A stretch of 64,000 nt of DNA, from NCBI GenBank assembly GCA_016713725.1, contig JADJOO010000002.1:186001-250000 (forward strand), read 5' to 3'. The DNA is from Pseudomonadota bacterium (GTDB lineage: Bacteria > Pseudomonadota > Gammaproteobacteria > Steroidobacterales > Steroidobacteraceae). The position numbers and the translations under genes are program-made. Positions 1 through 9,565 of the stretch are shown here, one piece after another; the stretch's first letter is position 1, and every line of letters begins with the position of its first letter. The notes beneath the pieces were generated by a model. The model saw only the letters and a list, made by a program, of their open reading frames with translations. It made no database searches and was not told the DNA's origin.

Positions 1-750
1 GAACGCCGCGCCCGCGACGATCCACGCCGCGGCGGATTTTCGATACCACCCTGGCGTACGCGCGTGCCGTTCGGCACCGCCCGGCTGGTCATCGACTCGC
101 TCGTCGAACTCTGCGAGCTCCGCCGGTGAGTACTCGCGCGTGCGGAAGATGGTCCAGAGCACGGCACCGAGGAACGCAGCGGCGCCGAGGTAGAACGCGA
201 GTTTCACGGACTGCGGCAACTGGCCCGGCTCGGCCACGTTGGCGACGTCGAAGACGTTCGTGAGGATCCACGGCAGCGCGGAGGCGACTACCGCACCGAT
301 GCCGATGAACCAGCTCTGCATCGAGTAGCCGCGGCAACGCTGCCGGTCGGGAAGCATGTCGCCCACCAGCGCACGGAACGGCTCCATCGAAACATTGATC
401 GACGCGTCGAGTATCCACAGCATGCCTGCCGCGATCCACAGGTAGGGGCTGTTAGGCATGATCACGAGCGCCGCGGTGGCGAGCAGCGCACCGATCAGGA
501 AGTACGGGCGGCGACGACCGAGGCGGCCCCAGGTGCGGTCGCTCATGTAGCCGATGATCGGCTGCACGACCAGCCCTGTGACCGGTGCTGCGAGCCAGAG
601 AATCGGCAGCTCATCGATCGAGGCACCGAGCGACTGGAAGATGCGACTGACGTTCGCGTTCTGCAACGCGAAGCCGAACTGGATGCCAAGGAATCCGAAA
701 CACATGTTCCAGATCTGCCAGAAACCCAGCGTCGGCTTTTGCTTGCGCAC
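1..750 (-). CDS. SLC45/GPH-like MFS sugar symporter (3' end outside window)
   Basis: This is a partial gene; its 250 visible codons start at a GTG (750-748) and continue past base 1. The start overlaps the permease stop as TAGTG, with AAAGGA seven bases upstream, so translation is probably coupled. The protein has the glycoside-pentoside-hexuronide/SLC45 look: alternating hydrophobic helices, an MSDRTWGRLGRRRPY cytoplasmic loop after helix 2, and an aromatic-rich first helix. Family members import sucrose, maltose or glucosides with H+ or Na+ across the inner membrane. It is the last visible gene of the GH97-XylFGH operon, so it probably carries a product of alpha-glucan breakdown. It is a paralogue of the transporter at 9621-11073. 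The substrate is inferred. Confidence 0.85.
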   Translation of the reverse strand, partial: MRKQKPTLGFWQIWNMCFGFLGIQFGFALQNANVSRIFQSLGASIDELPILWLAAPVTGLVVQPIIGYMSDRTWGRLGRRRPYFLIGALLATAALVIMPNSPYLWIAAGMLWILDASINVSMEPFRALVGDMLPDRQRCRGYSMQSWFIGIGAVVASALPWILTNVFDVANVAEPGQLPQSVKLAFYLGAAAFLGAVLWTIFRTREYSPAELAEFDERVDDQPGGAERHARTPGWYRKSAAAWIVAGAAF

Positions 751-1877
751 TATCTGTCCTTTCCAAGTCGAAGATCGAGCCACACGGCGAGCGCGAGCAC
801 GATGCCGCGTGCAATGTACTTTGCCTCCGGTGAGACCGCCATCAGGGTCATGCCGTTCAGCAGGCTCGCCATGATCAACGCGCCGAACAGCACGCCGGGC
901 ACGGTGCCGCGCCCGCCTCGCAGGCTCGTGCCACCGATCACGCAGGCCGCGACCGCATCGAGTTCCATCAGGGAGCCCACGGTCGACGTCGACGCGCCCG
1001 AGTACGCGGTCTGCATGAATCCGGTCAGCGCCACGATGCTGCCCATGAGCGCGTAGGCGCCGATGATGGTGTTGCGCACCGGCACGCCGGACACCGCCGC
1101 GGCTTCTTCGTTGCCGCCGATCGCGTAGAGGTAGCGGCCAAAGGGTGTGTTCGTCACCAGCTGGTGGACCAGTACCGCGACCAGTCCGAGGATGACCAGC
1201 GCGATAGGTACGCCGCGGTAGCCGTTGGTGACGATGACGACCAGGAAGACGAGCTGCGCGGGCACGAACAGCTTCAAGAACGTGAGTTCGCCGTCGTCGA
1301 CAGGGAATCCGTAGGACTGACGGCGCTTCCATGCAGTGAGCGCCGATGCGACGATCGCCGTCACCGCCAGTCCGGCCAGCACGTAGCCGGCGACGTCCGG
1401 CAGGTAATACGTGGTGAGCAGCGAGTACGCGTTCGTGCTCCCGCCCTCGACGACGGGCACGGTCTGGTTCTCGATCACGAGCCAGTGCAGGCCACGGAAG
1501 ACCAGCAGGCCCCCCAGCGTCATGATGAAGGCCGGGATCCGCTCTATCGCGATCAGCGCACCCATCGCCGACCAGACCACCACCGCGCCAAGCGTTGCAA
1601 TCGACAGCGCGACGGGGGCCGGCACGTCGTGCCAGAACACCAGGACAGCGGCAACGGCGCCGGCGAGGCCCACGCCACTGCCCGCGGACAGGTCGATCTG
1701 CCCGGGCAGCAGCACGACGAGCATGCCGAGCGCCAGCACTGCGGTGACGGCGAGTTCGACCGAGAGCAGCGACAGGTTGCGCGCCGAGAGGAACACCGGC
1801 TCCTGCCACGCGAAGAACGCCCAGATCGCCACCAGCGCGATCAGCATCGACAACTCGCGGGTGGCTAAGCGATTCAT
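750..1877 (-). CDS. xylH: XylH-like sugar ABC transporter permease
   Basis: This 375-residue inner-membrane permease of the ribose/xylose (BPD_transp_2) family has about ten hydrophobic segments and the family signature GIPVRNTIIG-like loop (here GVPVRNTII) near residue 280, followed by the GGTSLRGGRG motif. As read, the sequence fuses it to the upstream ATPase in one 884-codon frame. An ATG at 1877, however, overlaps a TGA (1876-1874) in the frame where the ATPase would end normally, which is the usual ATGA coupling, so I treat it as a separate gene. It ends in TAG that overlaps the next gene's GTG. With XylG and XylF it forms a high-affinity monosaccharide importer; xylose or glucose are the likely substrates. 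Confidence 0.85.
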   Translation of the reverse strand: MNRLATRELSMLIALVAIWAFFAWQEPVFLSARNLSLLSVELAVTAVLALGMLVVLLPGQIDLSAGSGVGLAGAVAAVLVFWHDVPAPVALSIATLGAVVVWSAMGALIAIERIPAFIMTLGGLLVFRGLHWLVIENQTVPVVEGGSTNAYSLLTTYYLPDVAGYVLAGLAVTAIVASALTAWKRRQSYGFPVDDGELTFLKLFVPAQLVFLVVIVTNGYRGVPIALVILGLVAVLVHQLVTNTPFGRYLYAIGGNEEAAAVSGVPVRNTIIGAYALMGSIVALTGFMQTAYSGASTSTVGSLMELDAVAACVIGGTSLRGGRGTVPGVLFGALIMASLLNGMTLMAVSPEAKYIARGIVLALAVWLDLRLGKDR

Positions 1878-3404
1878 GCGGCGCGCCCCAGTCGCCCCAT
1901 CGCGGCGGCCAGCAGCCGCTGCTGGGTCGCCTGCCGCCCGGTCGAACGTGCCGCCGACGCGGCCTTCACACAGCATCACGATGCGGTCGCTCAGGCCCAG
2001 CAACTCGCCGAGTTCACTCGAGACCAGCACGATCGACTGACCGGCCCCCGTCAGCCGGTTGATGAGTTCATACACCTCGAGTTTCGCGCCGACGTCGATG
2101 CCGCGTGTCGGCTCGTCGAGCAGGAGGACCTGCGGTTGCGTCAGCAGCATCCTGCCGAGCACGACCTTTTGCTGGTTGCCGCCTGAAAGCGTGCCGACCG
2201 GCTGCTCGAGGCTCTGCACCTTGATGCGCAGTTCCTCGACAATGGCCTTCGCGTGCCCCACCTCCCGATCGCGATCGACGAAGAGACCGCGGCGCATGCG
2301 GCGCAGCGACGACAGTGAAACATTGAAGGTCACGCCCTGCGGCGACACCAGCCCGAAGCGCTTGCGGTCCTCCGTGACGAGCGCGAGACCTTGCGCGAGT
2401 GCCTCGCGCGGATTCCGCGCAACAAGTGGCCGGCCGTCGATTTCGACCGTTCCCGCAATTCTCGTGCCCCAGAGTCCCATCAGGTGCAGCAGCAGCTCGG
2501 TGCGTCCCGCGCCCATCAGGCCGCCGATCCCGAGCACTTCCCCTGCCCGCGCTTCGAACTCGATGCCACCCAGCGAAAGTGTGCCGTCCGCCGGCGCTTT
2601 CACGTCGACACCGCGCAACGCAAGCAACGTGCGGCCAGGCGTGGGCTGCCGGCGCGGGTAGTGATCCTCGATACGACGACCGACCATCCTGCGGATGATC
2701 TCGCCGGCATCGGTCTCCGCCGCATTCAACGTGCCCTGCGCACAGCCATCGCGCAGCACCGTGATACGGTCGGCGATCGCGAACACTTCGTCGAGCTTGT
2801 GCGAGATGAACACGCAGGCGACGTCGCGGCTACGCAGGCGACGCACCAGGTCGAGCAGCGTGTCGATCTCGTGGCGCGCCAGCGCGGCGGTGGGCTCATC
2901 GAGGACCAGCACCTTCGGTTTGCGTCCAACCGCGCGTGCGATCTCCACGAGTTGTTGCTGGCCGACGCCGAGGTCGCCGACACGGACCGCCGGGTCGAGC
3001 CGGATGCCACAGTCAGCGAGCGTTACAGCGGACCTCGCGTAGACGCAATCCCAGTCGATGCGCCCGCGCCGGCGCGGAAACGCGCCGAGGAACAGGTTCT
3101 CGCCCACGGACATGTCGGGAAACAGCGCGAGTTCCTGGTGGATGATGGCGATGCCGGCACGCTCCGCGTCGCGAGTCGACCGGAACCCGGCCGTCTTGCC
3201 GTCGACTCGGATCTCGCCTTCGTAGCTGCCGTGCGGATGCACGCCGGCCAGCAGCTTGATCAGCGTCGATTTGCCCGCCCCGTTCTCGCCACAGAGCGCG
3301 TGTACCTCGCCCGCTCGCAGCTCGAAACTCACGCCGCCGAGCGCCGTCACGGCGCCGAAGCGCTTCACGATCGCGCGTGCTGCGAGAACGATGCGTTCGC
3401 TCAT
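1874..3404 (-). CDS. xylG: XylG-like sugar ABC transporter ATPase (frame disturbed near its 3' end)
   Basis: This is a tandem ATPase of the XylG/RbsA type with two nucleotide-binding domains. Domain 1 has Walker A GENGAGKS, signature VGQQQ and Walker B VLVLDEPT. Domain 2 has a degenerate Walker A GLMGAGRTE, a good LSGGNQQK signature and LLLDEPTRG. It starts at ATG 3404, which overlaps the XylF stop (ATGA). The written frame runs on into the permease. Removing one base at about 1933 instead gives a C-terminus reading EATQQRLLAAAMGR and a stop overlapping the permease ATG, as in ordinary family members. A one-base insertion is therefore the likeliest explanation of the apparent fusion. The protein energises sugar uptake at the inner membrane. 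Confidence 0.85.
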
Positions 3405-4525
3405 GGACGCGGGGGACGTCGTGCTTCGGGGATGCCGCGATACACGTCGTCGTAGGTCGCCATCCCGTCACGCACGACGGTGTCGAGCAGGTTGTCGCGA
3501 GTCACGGTTACGACGTCGTAGAGGGCGGCAGGCACCGGGCCGTGACCGTTGTCGACGGTGCTGCGCGCCACGACGAGGCGTTTCGATGCCACCTGCACGG
3601 CAAGTTCGGCTGCACCGCGCGTGAGCGTCTTGAGCGGCTTGTAGATCGTCATCGCCTGCGTGCCTGCGGCGATGCGCTGCAGTGCCACAGTGTCGGCATC
3701 CTGCCCTGTCACCAGCACCTTGCCCGCGAGGCCCTCCTCGCTCAGCGCCTGGATCGCGCCGCCGGCGGTGCCGTCGTTGCTGGCGAGCACCGCGTCGATG
3801 CCCGGGCCCGACGCGGTGATCGCCGCGTTGACGATGCGCTTGGCGTTCTCGGGCTTCCAGTCTTCAGCCCAGTCCTCGCGCACGACCACGATATCGCCGC
3901 GGGCGACGTAGGGCTCGAGCACCCGGTCCTGCCCGCGCTTGAATTGGGAGGCGTTGTTGTCGGTCTTGGCGCCGTAGATGCGCACGATCCGGCCTTTGCC
4001 GGGGGTGGGCAGGTGGTCGACGAGGAACTTCGCCTGCAGTTCGCCCACGCGCTCGTTGTCGAAGCTCACGTACAGGTCGAGGTCGCTGTCGCGGATGATG
4101 CGGTCGTACGCGATCACGGGGATGCCGGACTCGTGCGCCATCGTGACGGCCTTCGCCATCGCCGTGCCGTCGTGGGGAACGATGACCAGCACGTCGACCT
4201 TGTTGGTGATCAGCTTCTCGACGTCGCTGACCTGCACGGTGTCGTCGCTGTTGGCAGCGAGCACCAGCACTTTCGCCCCGAGCTCGCCCGCACGCCGCAC
4301 GAACATGTCGCGGTCGGCCTGCCAGCGGGCTTCCTTGAGCGTATCCATCGACAAGCCGATGACGATGCCGTCGTCCTGCGGCTTGCCGGTGGCGCTGCCC
4401 CCGCGAGCGGCCAGCGCCAGGCCGATCAGCACGCTCGCCACCAGCGATACGAGCACCAGCAGGATGCGGGCTTTCACGGGTTGAAGGCCGGGAACAGTGT
4501 TGGATTCATCGGCGGCTCCACTCAC
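3401..4525 (-). CDS. xylF: XylF-like periplasmic sugar-binding protein
   Basis: This 374-residue periplasmic-binding protein of type I (Peripla_BP_4) starts at GTG 4525. The GTG overlaps the TGA of the GH97 gene (GTGA), so translation is coupled. An N-terminal hydrophobic segment (about residues 18-41) should act as a signal or anchor; no clear lipobox follows it. Motifs typical of XylF are visible: ASNDGTAGGAIQAL and VTGQDAD in the second lobe, and EDWAEDWKPENA in the hinge region. It would deliver a monosaccharide to XylGH. Because it is co-transcribed with an alpha-glucosidase that releases glucose, glucose is at least as plausible a ligand as xylose; that is inference from context. Confidence 0.88.
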   Translation of the reverse strand: MSGAADESNTVPGLQPVKARILLVLVSLVASVLIGLALAARGGSATGKPQDDGIVIGLSMDTLKEARWQADRDMFVRRAGELGAKVLVLAANSDDTVQVSDVEKLITNKVDVLVIVPHDGTAMAKAVTMAHESGIPVIAYDRIIRDSDLDLYVSFDNERVGELQAKFLVDHLPTPGKGRIVRIYGAKTDNNASQFKRGQDRVLEPYVARGDIVVVREDWAEDWKPENAKRIVNAAITASGPGIDAVLASNDGTAGGAIQALSEEGLAGKVLVTGQDADTVALQRIAAGTQAMTIYKPLKTLTRGAAELAVQVASKRLVVARSTVDNGHGPVPAALYDVVTVTRDNLLDTVVRDGMATYDDVYRGIPEARRPPRP

Positions 4526-6570
4526 AACGTCTGCTTGAATCGAATGGCGACCCCACCGCTGGAGGCCAGCGCGATCTCCAGTGTGTCGGCCGCGGTGACG
4601 TTGCGCTGCTCGACCACGAGATCGTGCGGCCGCGTCCTCCAGTCAGCCAGCGGCCCGTCGCGATAGATCTCGGCGACGTAGCGCGCTTTCGGGTCGAGGA
4701 AGTCGAGCTTCAGGCGCAGTGAGCGGGCGTTCTCGTCGGTCAATGCGCCGAGGAACCAGTCCGGGCTGCCGCGCTGCTTGCGCGCGACCGCGACGTAGTC
4801 GCCGATCTCGCCGGCGACACCGACGCTTTCGTCCCAGTCGGTCGGCACGTCCTTGATGAACTGGAACGCAGCCGGGTGCTTCGCGTAGTTTTCGGGCAGG
4901 TCGGCTGCCATCTGCACCGGGCTGTACAGCACCACGTAGAGCGACAGCTCCTTCGCCAGCGTGTGCGGCACGCGGTGCTGCGGGGAGAAGCCGTCGAGGT
5001 CGACGATGCCCGGCGTGTAGTCCATGGGGCCGGCCAGCATGCGCGTGAACGGCAGGATCGCGACGTGCTCCGGCGGGTTCACCGGGTCACCCCAGGCGTT
5101 GTACTCCTGGCCGCGGGCGCCTTCGCGGGAAATCCAGTTCGGGTACGTGCGGCGCAGGCCCGTGTCCTTCACGGGCTCGTGCGCGTTGATGCTGATCTTG
5201 TGCCTCGCCGCCTCGCGCAGCACGCGCAGGTGGTGGCCGACCTGGAACTGCCCGTCGTGCCATTCGTGGACTTCGACGCCGTCGCCGTCGATGCGGCGCA
5301 CGTCGCCCGCGTCCGCCACGTAGCCGGTCTTGACCTGCCGCACACCCATCGACTCGTAGAGCGCGAACGCCGCGGGCATCTGCGTTTCGTAATTGCCCAC
5401 GTCGCCCGAGGTCTCGTGATGGCCGATGAGGCGCACACCTTTGCCGCGCGCGTAATCGGAGACTGCCTGCAAGTCGAAGTCCGGATACGCCTGCGTGAAT
5501 TTGAACAGCTTGCCGTTGTAGAACCAGTCGCCGTCCCAGCCGACGTTCCAGCCTTCGACCAGCACGCCCTTGAACCCGTTGGCCGCGGCGAAGTCGATGT
5601 AGCGCCTGGTCTCGCGCCGTCGTGGCTCCGTGCTTCGGGCCGGTTCCCACGTGGCCTGCCCGATGTGCATCGCCCACCAGATGCCGACGTACTTGCCGGG
5701 TTCGACCCAGGAGACGTCGCCGAGCACGTTCGGCTCGTTGAGGTTCAAGATCAGGCTCGAATCGAGCAGCTTCGCTGCGCTAGGCGCGATCTGCACGGTG
5801 CGCCACGGCGTCGTGAAAGGCGTGCGGGTCTTGACTCGGATGCCGTCGGACCACGGCGTGAGGCTGGTGCGAAAGATGCCGGGCCGCCGGTGATCGAGCA
5901 CGTAGGCCGCGTAGTCGACGAGCGCTGCTTCGTGGAAGCTCAGGTGCAGGCCGTCCGGCAGGCGCACCGTCATCGGCGTGTGCGCCATGTGCACGGCTTC
6001 GAGCGGTGTCGTGTTGTACAGGTATTCGTAGCGGTTCCAGCGACGGCCCGGAATCCACCACGCGGTAATGTCCTTCGTTGCATCCGCGTCGAGTCGGAAC
6101 TCGGTCAGTTCGTCGGTGATGTTGACCGCGTCGTACCCTGGCTGCTGCGGCACCTCGTAGCGGAAACCGAGGCCGTCGTCGAATACCCGCACGCGCACGT
6201 TGAACTTGCGACCGGCGCCGGCTGCGGATTCGAAATTCACCAGCAGTTCGCGATGGTGGTCGCGCACGAAACGGCGCTCGCCCCAGGGCTGCTCCCAGGT
6301 GGCATCCTGCACCGACGTCGAGGTGCCTGCGATGCGAAAGCCGTCGTCGAAAGCCGGCTGCGACTGGAACCGCATGCCGAGGAACCCCGCCGGCATGATC
6401 ACCGCGCCGTTACGTGCGACTGCGTAGCGAGGTGCGCCGTTCGTGTCGACGTCGACGGTGACGACCGTTTGCCCGTCAGGCGAGCGGATTTCTGCGGCCT
6501 GCGCGGCTACGGCAACCGACGCGAGCAACACGGCGAACGAGGCCCTGACGCGCAACGTGACCCGACTCAT
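4522..6570 (-). CDS. GH97 alpha-glucosidase (SusB type, inverting)
   Basis: This exported glycoside hydrolase family 97 enzyme has 682 residues from ATG 6570, preceded by GGGGAG; an upstream in-frame ATG at 6636 is less likely. Residues 1-25 form a signal peptide ending AQA. An N-terminal beta-sandwich is followed by a (beta/alpha)8 barrel with WWIPGRRWNRYEY, HHETS (E386), NAHEP (E465) and a REGARGQEYN segment (E489). The 24-residue spacing of the last two equals that of E508 and E532 in Bacteroides SusB, which supports the inverting alpha-glucosidase class rather than retaining alpha-galactosidases. It should release glucose from malto-oligosaccharides in the periplasm. It is first in the leftward operon, with an ATGA-like overlap to the binding-protein gene. 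Confidence 0.93.
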   Translation of the reverse strand: MSRVTLRVRASFAVLLASVAVAAQAAEIRSPDGQTVVTVDVDTNGAPRYAVARNGAVIMPAGFLGMRFQSQPAFDDGFRIAGTSTSVQDATWEQPWGERRFVRDHHRELLVNFESAAGAGRKFNVRVRVFDDGLGFRYEVPQQPGYDAVNITDELTEFRLDADATKDITAWWIPGRRWNRYEYLYNTTPLEAVHMAHTPMTVRLPDGLHLSFHEAALVDYAAYVLDHRRPGIFRTSLTPWSDGIRVKTRTPFTTPWRTVQIAPSAAKLLDSSLILNLNEPNVLGDVSWVEPGKYVGIWWAMHIGQATWEPARSTEPRRRETRRYIDFAAANGFKGVLVEGWNVGWDGDWFYNGKLFKFTQAYPDFDLQAVSDYARGKGVRLIGHHETSGDVGNYETQMPAAFALYESMGVRQVKTGYVADAGDVRRIDGDGVEVHEWHDGQFQVGHHLRVLREAARHKISINAHEPVKDTGLRRTYPNWISREGARGQEYNAWGDPVNPPEHVAILPFTRMLAGPMDYTPGIVDLDGFSPQHRVPHTLAKELSLYVVLYSPVQMAADLPENYAKHPAAFQFIKDVPTDWDESVGVAGEIGDYVAVARKQRGSPDWFLGALTDENARSLRLKLDFLDPKARYVAEIYRDGPLADWRTRPHDLVVEQRNVTAADTLEIALASSGGVAIRFKQTL

Positions 6571-6777
6571 GACGACTCCCCTGCCACAGGACGGGCAGGC
6601 AACGGCCCCGCCCGACTTGTTCCGCGGCCGGTCCATCGCTTCCCCCGAAGCCGGTGGGAGTCTAGCAACGAACCGGGGGGCGGCTCGCTACCACCCTTCA
6701 ATGCAAACGTATGCAACATCTTGTAGCCCGGGTAGCCGGGGTGATTCACTGCCTGTCCCGTGCAGGAGACTTCCCGG
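6571..6777. promoter_or_regulatory. Divergent promoter region of the two starch operons
   Basis: These 207 bases separate the start codons of the GH97 operon (leftward) and the GH13 operon (rightward), so promoters for both must lie here or in overlapping 5' leaders. The region holds the palindrome at 6702-6715 described separately. I could not assign convincing -35/-10 pairs by eye. Confidence 0.6.
6702..6715. promoter_or_regulatory. Candidate LacI-family operator
   Basis: The 14-mer TGCAAACGTATGCA is an even-length imperfect palindrome with a central CG and TGCA outer arms; only one base pair of symmetry is broken. This is the typical geometry of LacI-family operators, including maltodextrin regulators. 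It lies between the divergent GH97 and GH13 operons, where one repressor could control both. No regulator gene is in the window, so the binding protein is unknown. Confidence 0.5.
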
Positions 6778-8625
6778 ATGATCAGGAAATGGCTGGCAGT
6801 GCTGTGGCTCGCGATCGCCTCGACCTCGGCCGTGGCGGCCGACCGCATCGAACGCGTCGAGCCTGCGTCCTGGTGGGTGGGCATGAAGGACGACCGGCTG
6901 CAGTTGCTGGTGCACGGCGACCGCGTGGCCGAACTGGAACCAAAGCTCTCCTACCCCGGCGTCACCCTCGTCAGTGCCGAACGGGTCGAGAACCCGAATT
7001 ACCTGTTCGTGAACCTGCGGATCGCGCCGGACACCCGGCCAGGCACATTCCGTATCGACTTTCGCAAGGGGCGCTCGAAGACGGCTAGCCGCACCTACGT
7101 ACTGAACGCCCGCGCACCAGGATCGGCGGACCGCGCGAGTTTCGGGCCGCAGGACACGATCTACCTGATCACGCCCGACCGCTTTGCCAATGGCGACCCG
7201 TCGAACGACACGGTGAAGGGCATTCCCGACGGCCTGAACCGGAGCCTGCCACTCGGCCGCCATGGCGGCGACCTGCAAGGCATCGCGAACCACCTCGATT
7301 ACCTGGCGGGCATGGGGTACACGCAGCTCTGGCTGAACCCGGTGCTGGCGAACAACCAGCCCGAGGTCACGTACCACGGCTACGCCATCACCGACTTCTA
7401 CAAGGTAGACCCGCGCTTCGGCACCAACGAAGGTTTTCGCCAGCTCGTCGCCGACGCTCGCCAGCGCGGCGTCGGCATGATCATGGACATGGTCCTGAAC
7501 CACTGCGGCTCGCAGCACTGGTGGATGCAGGACCTGCCGAGCCGCGACTGGTTCAACAACGACAGCCAGTTCGTCGCCACGACGCACGTGCGCGAGACGC
7601 TGCAGGACACCCACGCCGCAGCCGATGATCGCCGGGTGTTCTCCGACGGCTGGTTCGTCGCCACGATGCCGGACATGAACCAGCGCAATCCGCACCTGGC
7701 GACGTACCTGATCCAGAACAGCCTCTGGTGGGTCGAGTACGCCGGGCTTTCCGGCATCCGCGTCGACACGTACTCCTACTCCGACCGTGCGTTCCTGACG
7801 GAATGGTCGCGCCGGGTGACACAGGAGTACCCGAACCTGAACATCGTCGGCGAGGAATGGAGTTCGAACCCGTCGACCGTCGCTTACTGGCAACGCGGCC
7901 GCAATCCGCCGGACGGCTACGTGTCGTACCTGCCGAGCCTGTTCGACTTCGCGCTGCAGGAAGCGGTGGCGATGGGACTCAAGGAAACGGAAGGATGGGG
8001 CACCGGACTGCGTCGCATCTACAAGGTGCTCGCGCAGGACAGCGTCTTTCCGGATCCGTACAACCTCGTCGTCTTCCACGACAACCACGACATGAGTCGC
8101 ATGTTCACCGCACTGGGCGAACGCCAGGACCTGAACCGCATGGCGCTCGCGTTCCTGCTGACGACGCGCGGCATTCCGCAGATCCTGTATGGCACCGAAG
8201 TGCTGATGAGCAACAAGGGCACCGAGGACCACGGCATCATCCGCAGCGATTTTCCGGGCGGCTGGGCCGGCGACAAGAAGAATGCCTTCACGGGACAGGG
8301 GCTCAGCGACGACGAGCGTGCCATGCAGGACTACACGCGCAAGCTGCTGCAGTGGCGTCGCACCGCACCGGCAATGCGCGATGGCAAGCTCACTCACTAC
8401 GTGCCCATGGACGGCGTCTACGTTTACTTCCGGCACGTTGCGGCACAGACGATCATGGTCATCCTCAACAACGGCGACGCCGGGCGAACTCTCGACACCC
8501 GACGATTCCACGAGCTGATCGGCACGGCGACCACGGGTACGGACGTGCTGTCGCAACAGACACACGATCTGGCCGGCGGCGTGCCCGTGGCTGCGCGAAG
8601 TGCGACCATCCTTGATCTCCACTGA
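6778..8625 (+). CDS. Periplasmic GH13 alpha-amylase / neopullulanase-like
   Basis: This is a 615-residue exported GH13 enzyme. ATG 6778 has AGGAG nine bases upstream and begins a signal peptide cut after about residue 21 (SAVAA). Residues 22-120 form the immunoglobulin-like N-domain seen in cyclomaltodextrinases and SusA (WWVGMKDDRLQ). The barrel carries all three catalytic acids: D330 in GIRVDTYSY, E359 in GEEW and D438 in HDNHD. It would cut starch-derived dextrins or cyclodextrins in the periplasm and feed the GH97 enzyme and the sugar symporters. It is the first gene of the rightward operon, with the esterase nine bases downstream. The family call is secure; the exact substrate is not. 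Confidence 0.93.
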   Translation: MIRKWLAVLWLAIASTSAVAADRIERVEPASWWVGMKDDRLQLLVHGDRVAELEPKLSYPGVTLVSAERVENPNYLFVNLRIAPDTRPGTFRIDFRKGRSKTASRTYVLNARAPGSADRASFGPQDTIYLITPDRFANGDPSNDTVKGIPDGLNRSLPLGRHGGDLQGIANHLDYLAGMGYTQLWLNPVLANNQPEVTYHGYAITDFYKVDPRFGTNEGFRQLVADARQRGVGMIMDMVLNHCGSQHWWMQDLPSRDWFNNDSQFVATTHVRETLQDTHAAADDRRVFSDGWFVATMPDMNQRNPHLATYLIQNSLWWVEYAGLSGIRVDTYSYSDRAFLTEWSRRVTQEYPNLNIVGEEWSSNPSTVAYWQRGRNPPDGYVSYLPSLFDFALQEAVAMGLKETEGWGTGLRRIYKVLAQDSVFPDPYNLVVFHDNHDMSRMFTALGERQDLNRMALAFLLTTRGIPQILYGTEVLMSNKGTEDHGIIRSDFPGGWAGDKKNAFTGQGLSDDERAMQDYTRKLLQWRRTAPAMRDGKLTHYVPMDGVYVYFRHVAAQTIMVILNNGDAGRTLDTRRFHELIGTATTGTDVLSQQTHDLAGGVPVAARSATILDLH

Positions 8626-8634
8626 GGTAGCGCC

Positions 8635-9565
8635 ATGCCACACGCCGCGCGAGGCGTTCTGCTGGTCGTGCTGGCACTGAGCGCCGTGGCTGCCGCGGAC
8701 GCCGCAGTGCGTGCACCGGTGCCAGCGCCGGTTCAGGTCAAGGGACCCGGAGTCACGGGCACCGTCATCCGTCACCCGTCGCTGCACTCGACCCACGTCG
8801 CGCCTCGCAATGTCGACGTGTGGCTGCCGCCGAGCTACGGCAAGGATCCTGCGCAGCACTACCCCGTGCTGTACATGCACGATGGCCAGAACCTGTTCGA
8901 TCCGGCGACGTCGTACGGCAACGTCGACTGGGCCGTCGACGAGGCGATGACGGACCTGATCGCCAGGGGCGCGGTGCGCGAGGCGATCGTCGTCGGCATC
9001 TGGAACACGAACCGGCGTCGCGACGAATACATGCCGCAACGGGCCGTACGGGGCGACGTGCATTTCAATGTGCCGGGCGCCAACGACCTGAAGCCCGGGA
9101 CATCATCTCGGATCGGTACCTTGCCTTCCTGGTCACGGAACTGAAGCCCTTCATCGACGCCGCGTACCGCACACTCCCCGGTCGCGCCGATACGTTCGTG
9201 ATGGGCTCGAGCATGGGTGGCCTGATCTCGCAGTACGCAATGAGCCGGTACCCGGATGTTTTCGGGGGCGCCGGATGCGTTTCGACGCATTGGCCGGCAG
9301 GCGACGGCATCACGCTCGACGACTTCGCCGCGCACCTGCCCGACCCGGCCACGCACCGGTACTGGTTCGATTACGGCACGCGAACGCTCGATGCCGACTA
9401 CGAGCCGTACCAGCAGCGTGCCGACGAGATCCTGCGCAAGGCCGGCTACGTCGAGGGCCAGAACTGGATCACGCGCAAGTTCGAAGGCGCCGAGCACTCG
9501 GAAAAGGCCTGGCGCCTGCGCGTCGATCAACCGCTGGTGTTCCTGCTCGGCCGTCTGGATGGGCC
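8635..9565 (+). CDS. Exported alpha/beta-hydrolase esterase, frameshifted and lacking a stop
   Basis: This is a putative secreted esterase of the EntH/IroE-like family (PF00756 fold). A signal peptide (residues 1-24) is followed by WLPPSYGKD and YMHDGQNLFDP. The frame breaks near 9093-9099. One missing base there restores KP-DIISDRYLAFLV and then the nucleophile motif GSSMGG and a catalytic-type GAEHSE. The coding sequence then runs into the 25-G tract, and no frame contains a stop before the next gene, so its true 3' end is not in this sequence. It sits between the GH13 amylase and a sugar symporter. The substrate is unknown; homologues in carbohydrate loci are often annotated as esterases acting on glycosides. 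The breaks look like assembly errors. Confidence 0.8.

Noticed and set aside
3377..4666. Long forward frame opposite the sugar-binding-protein gene
   Set aside because: It is antisense to a clear xylF homologue with matching codon pattern on the other strand; GC-rich DNA leaves such frames open by chance.
6688..9063. 791-codon reverse frame across the GH13 amylase and esterase
   Set aside because: It has no recognisable domain, is rich in His/Arg/Val as expected of antisense, and opposes well-supported genes.
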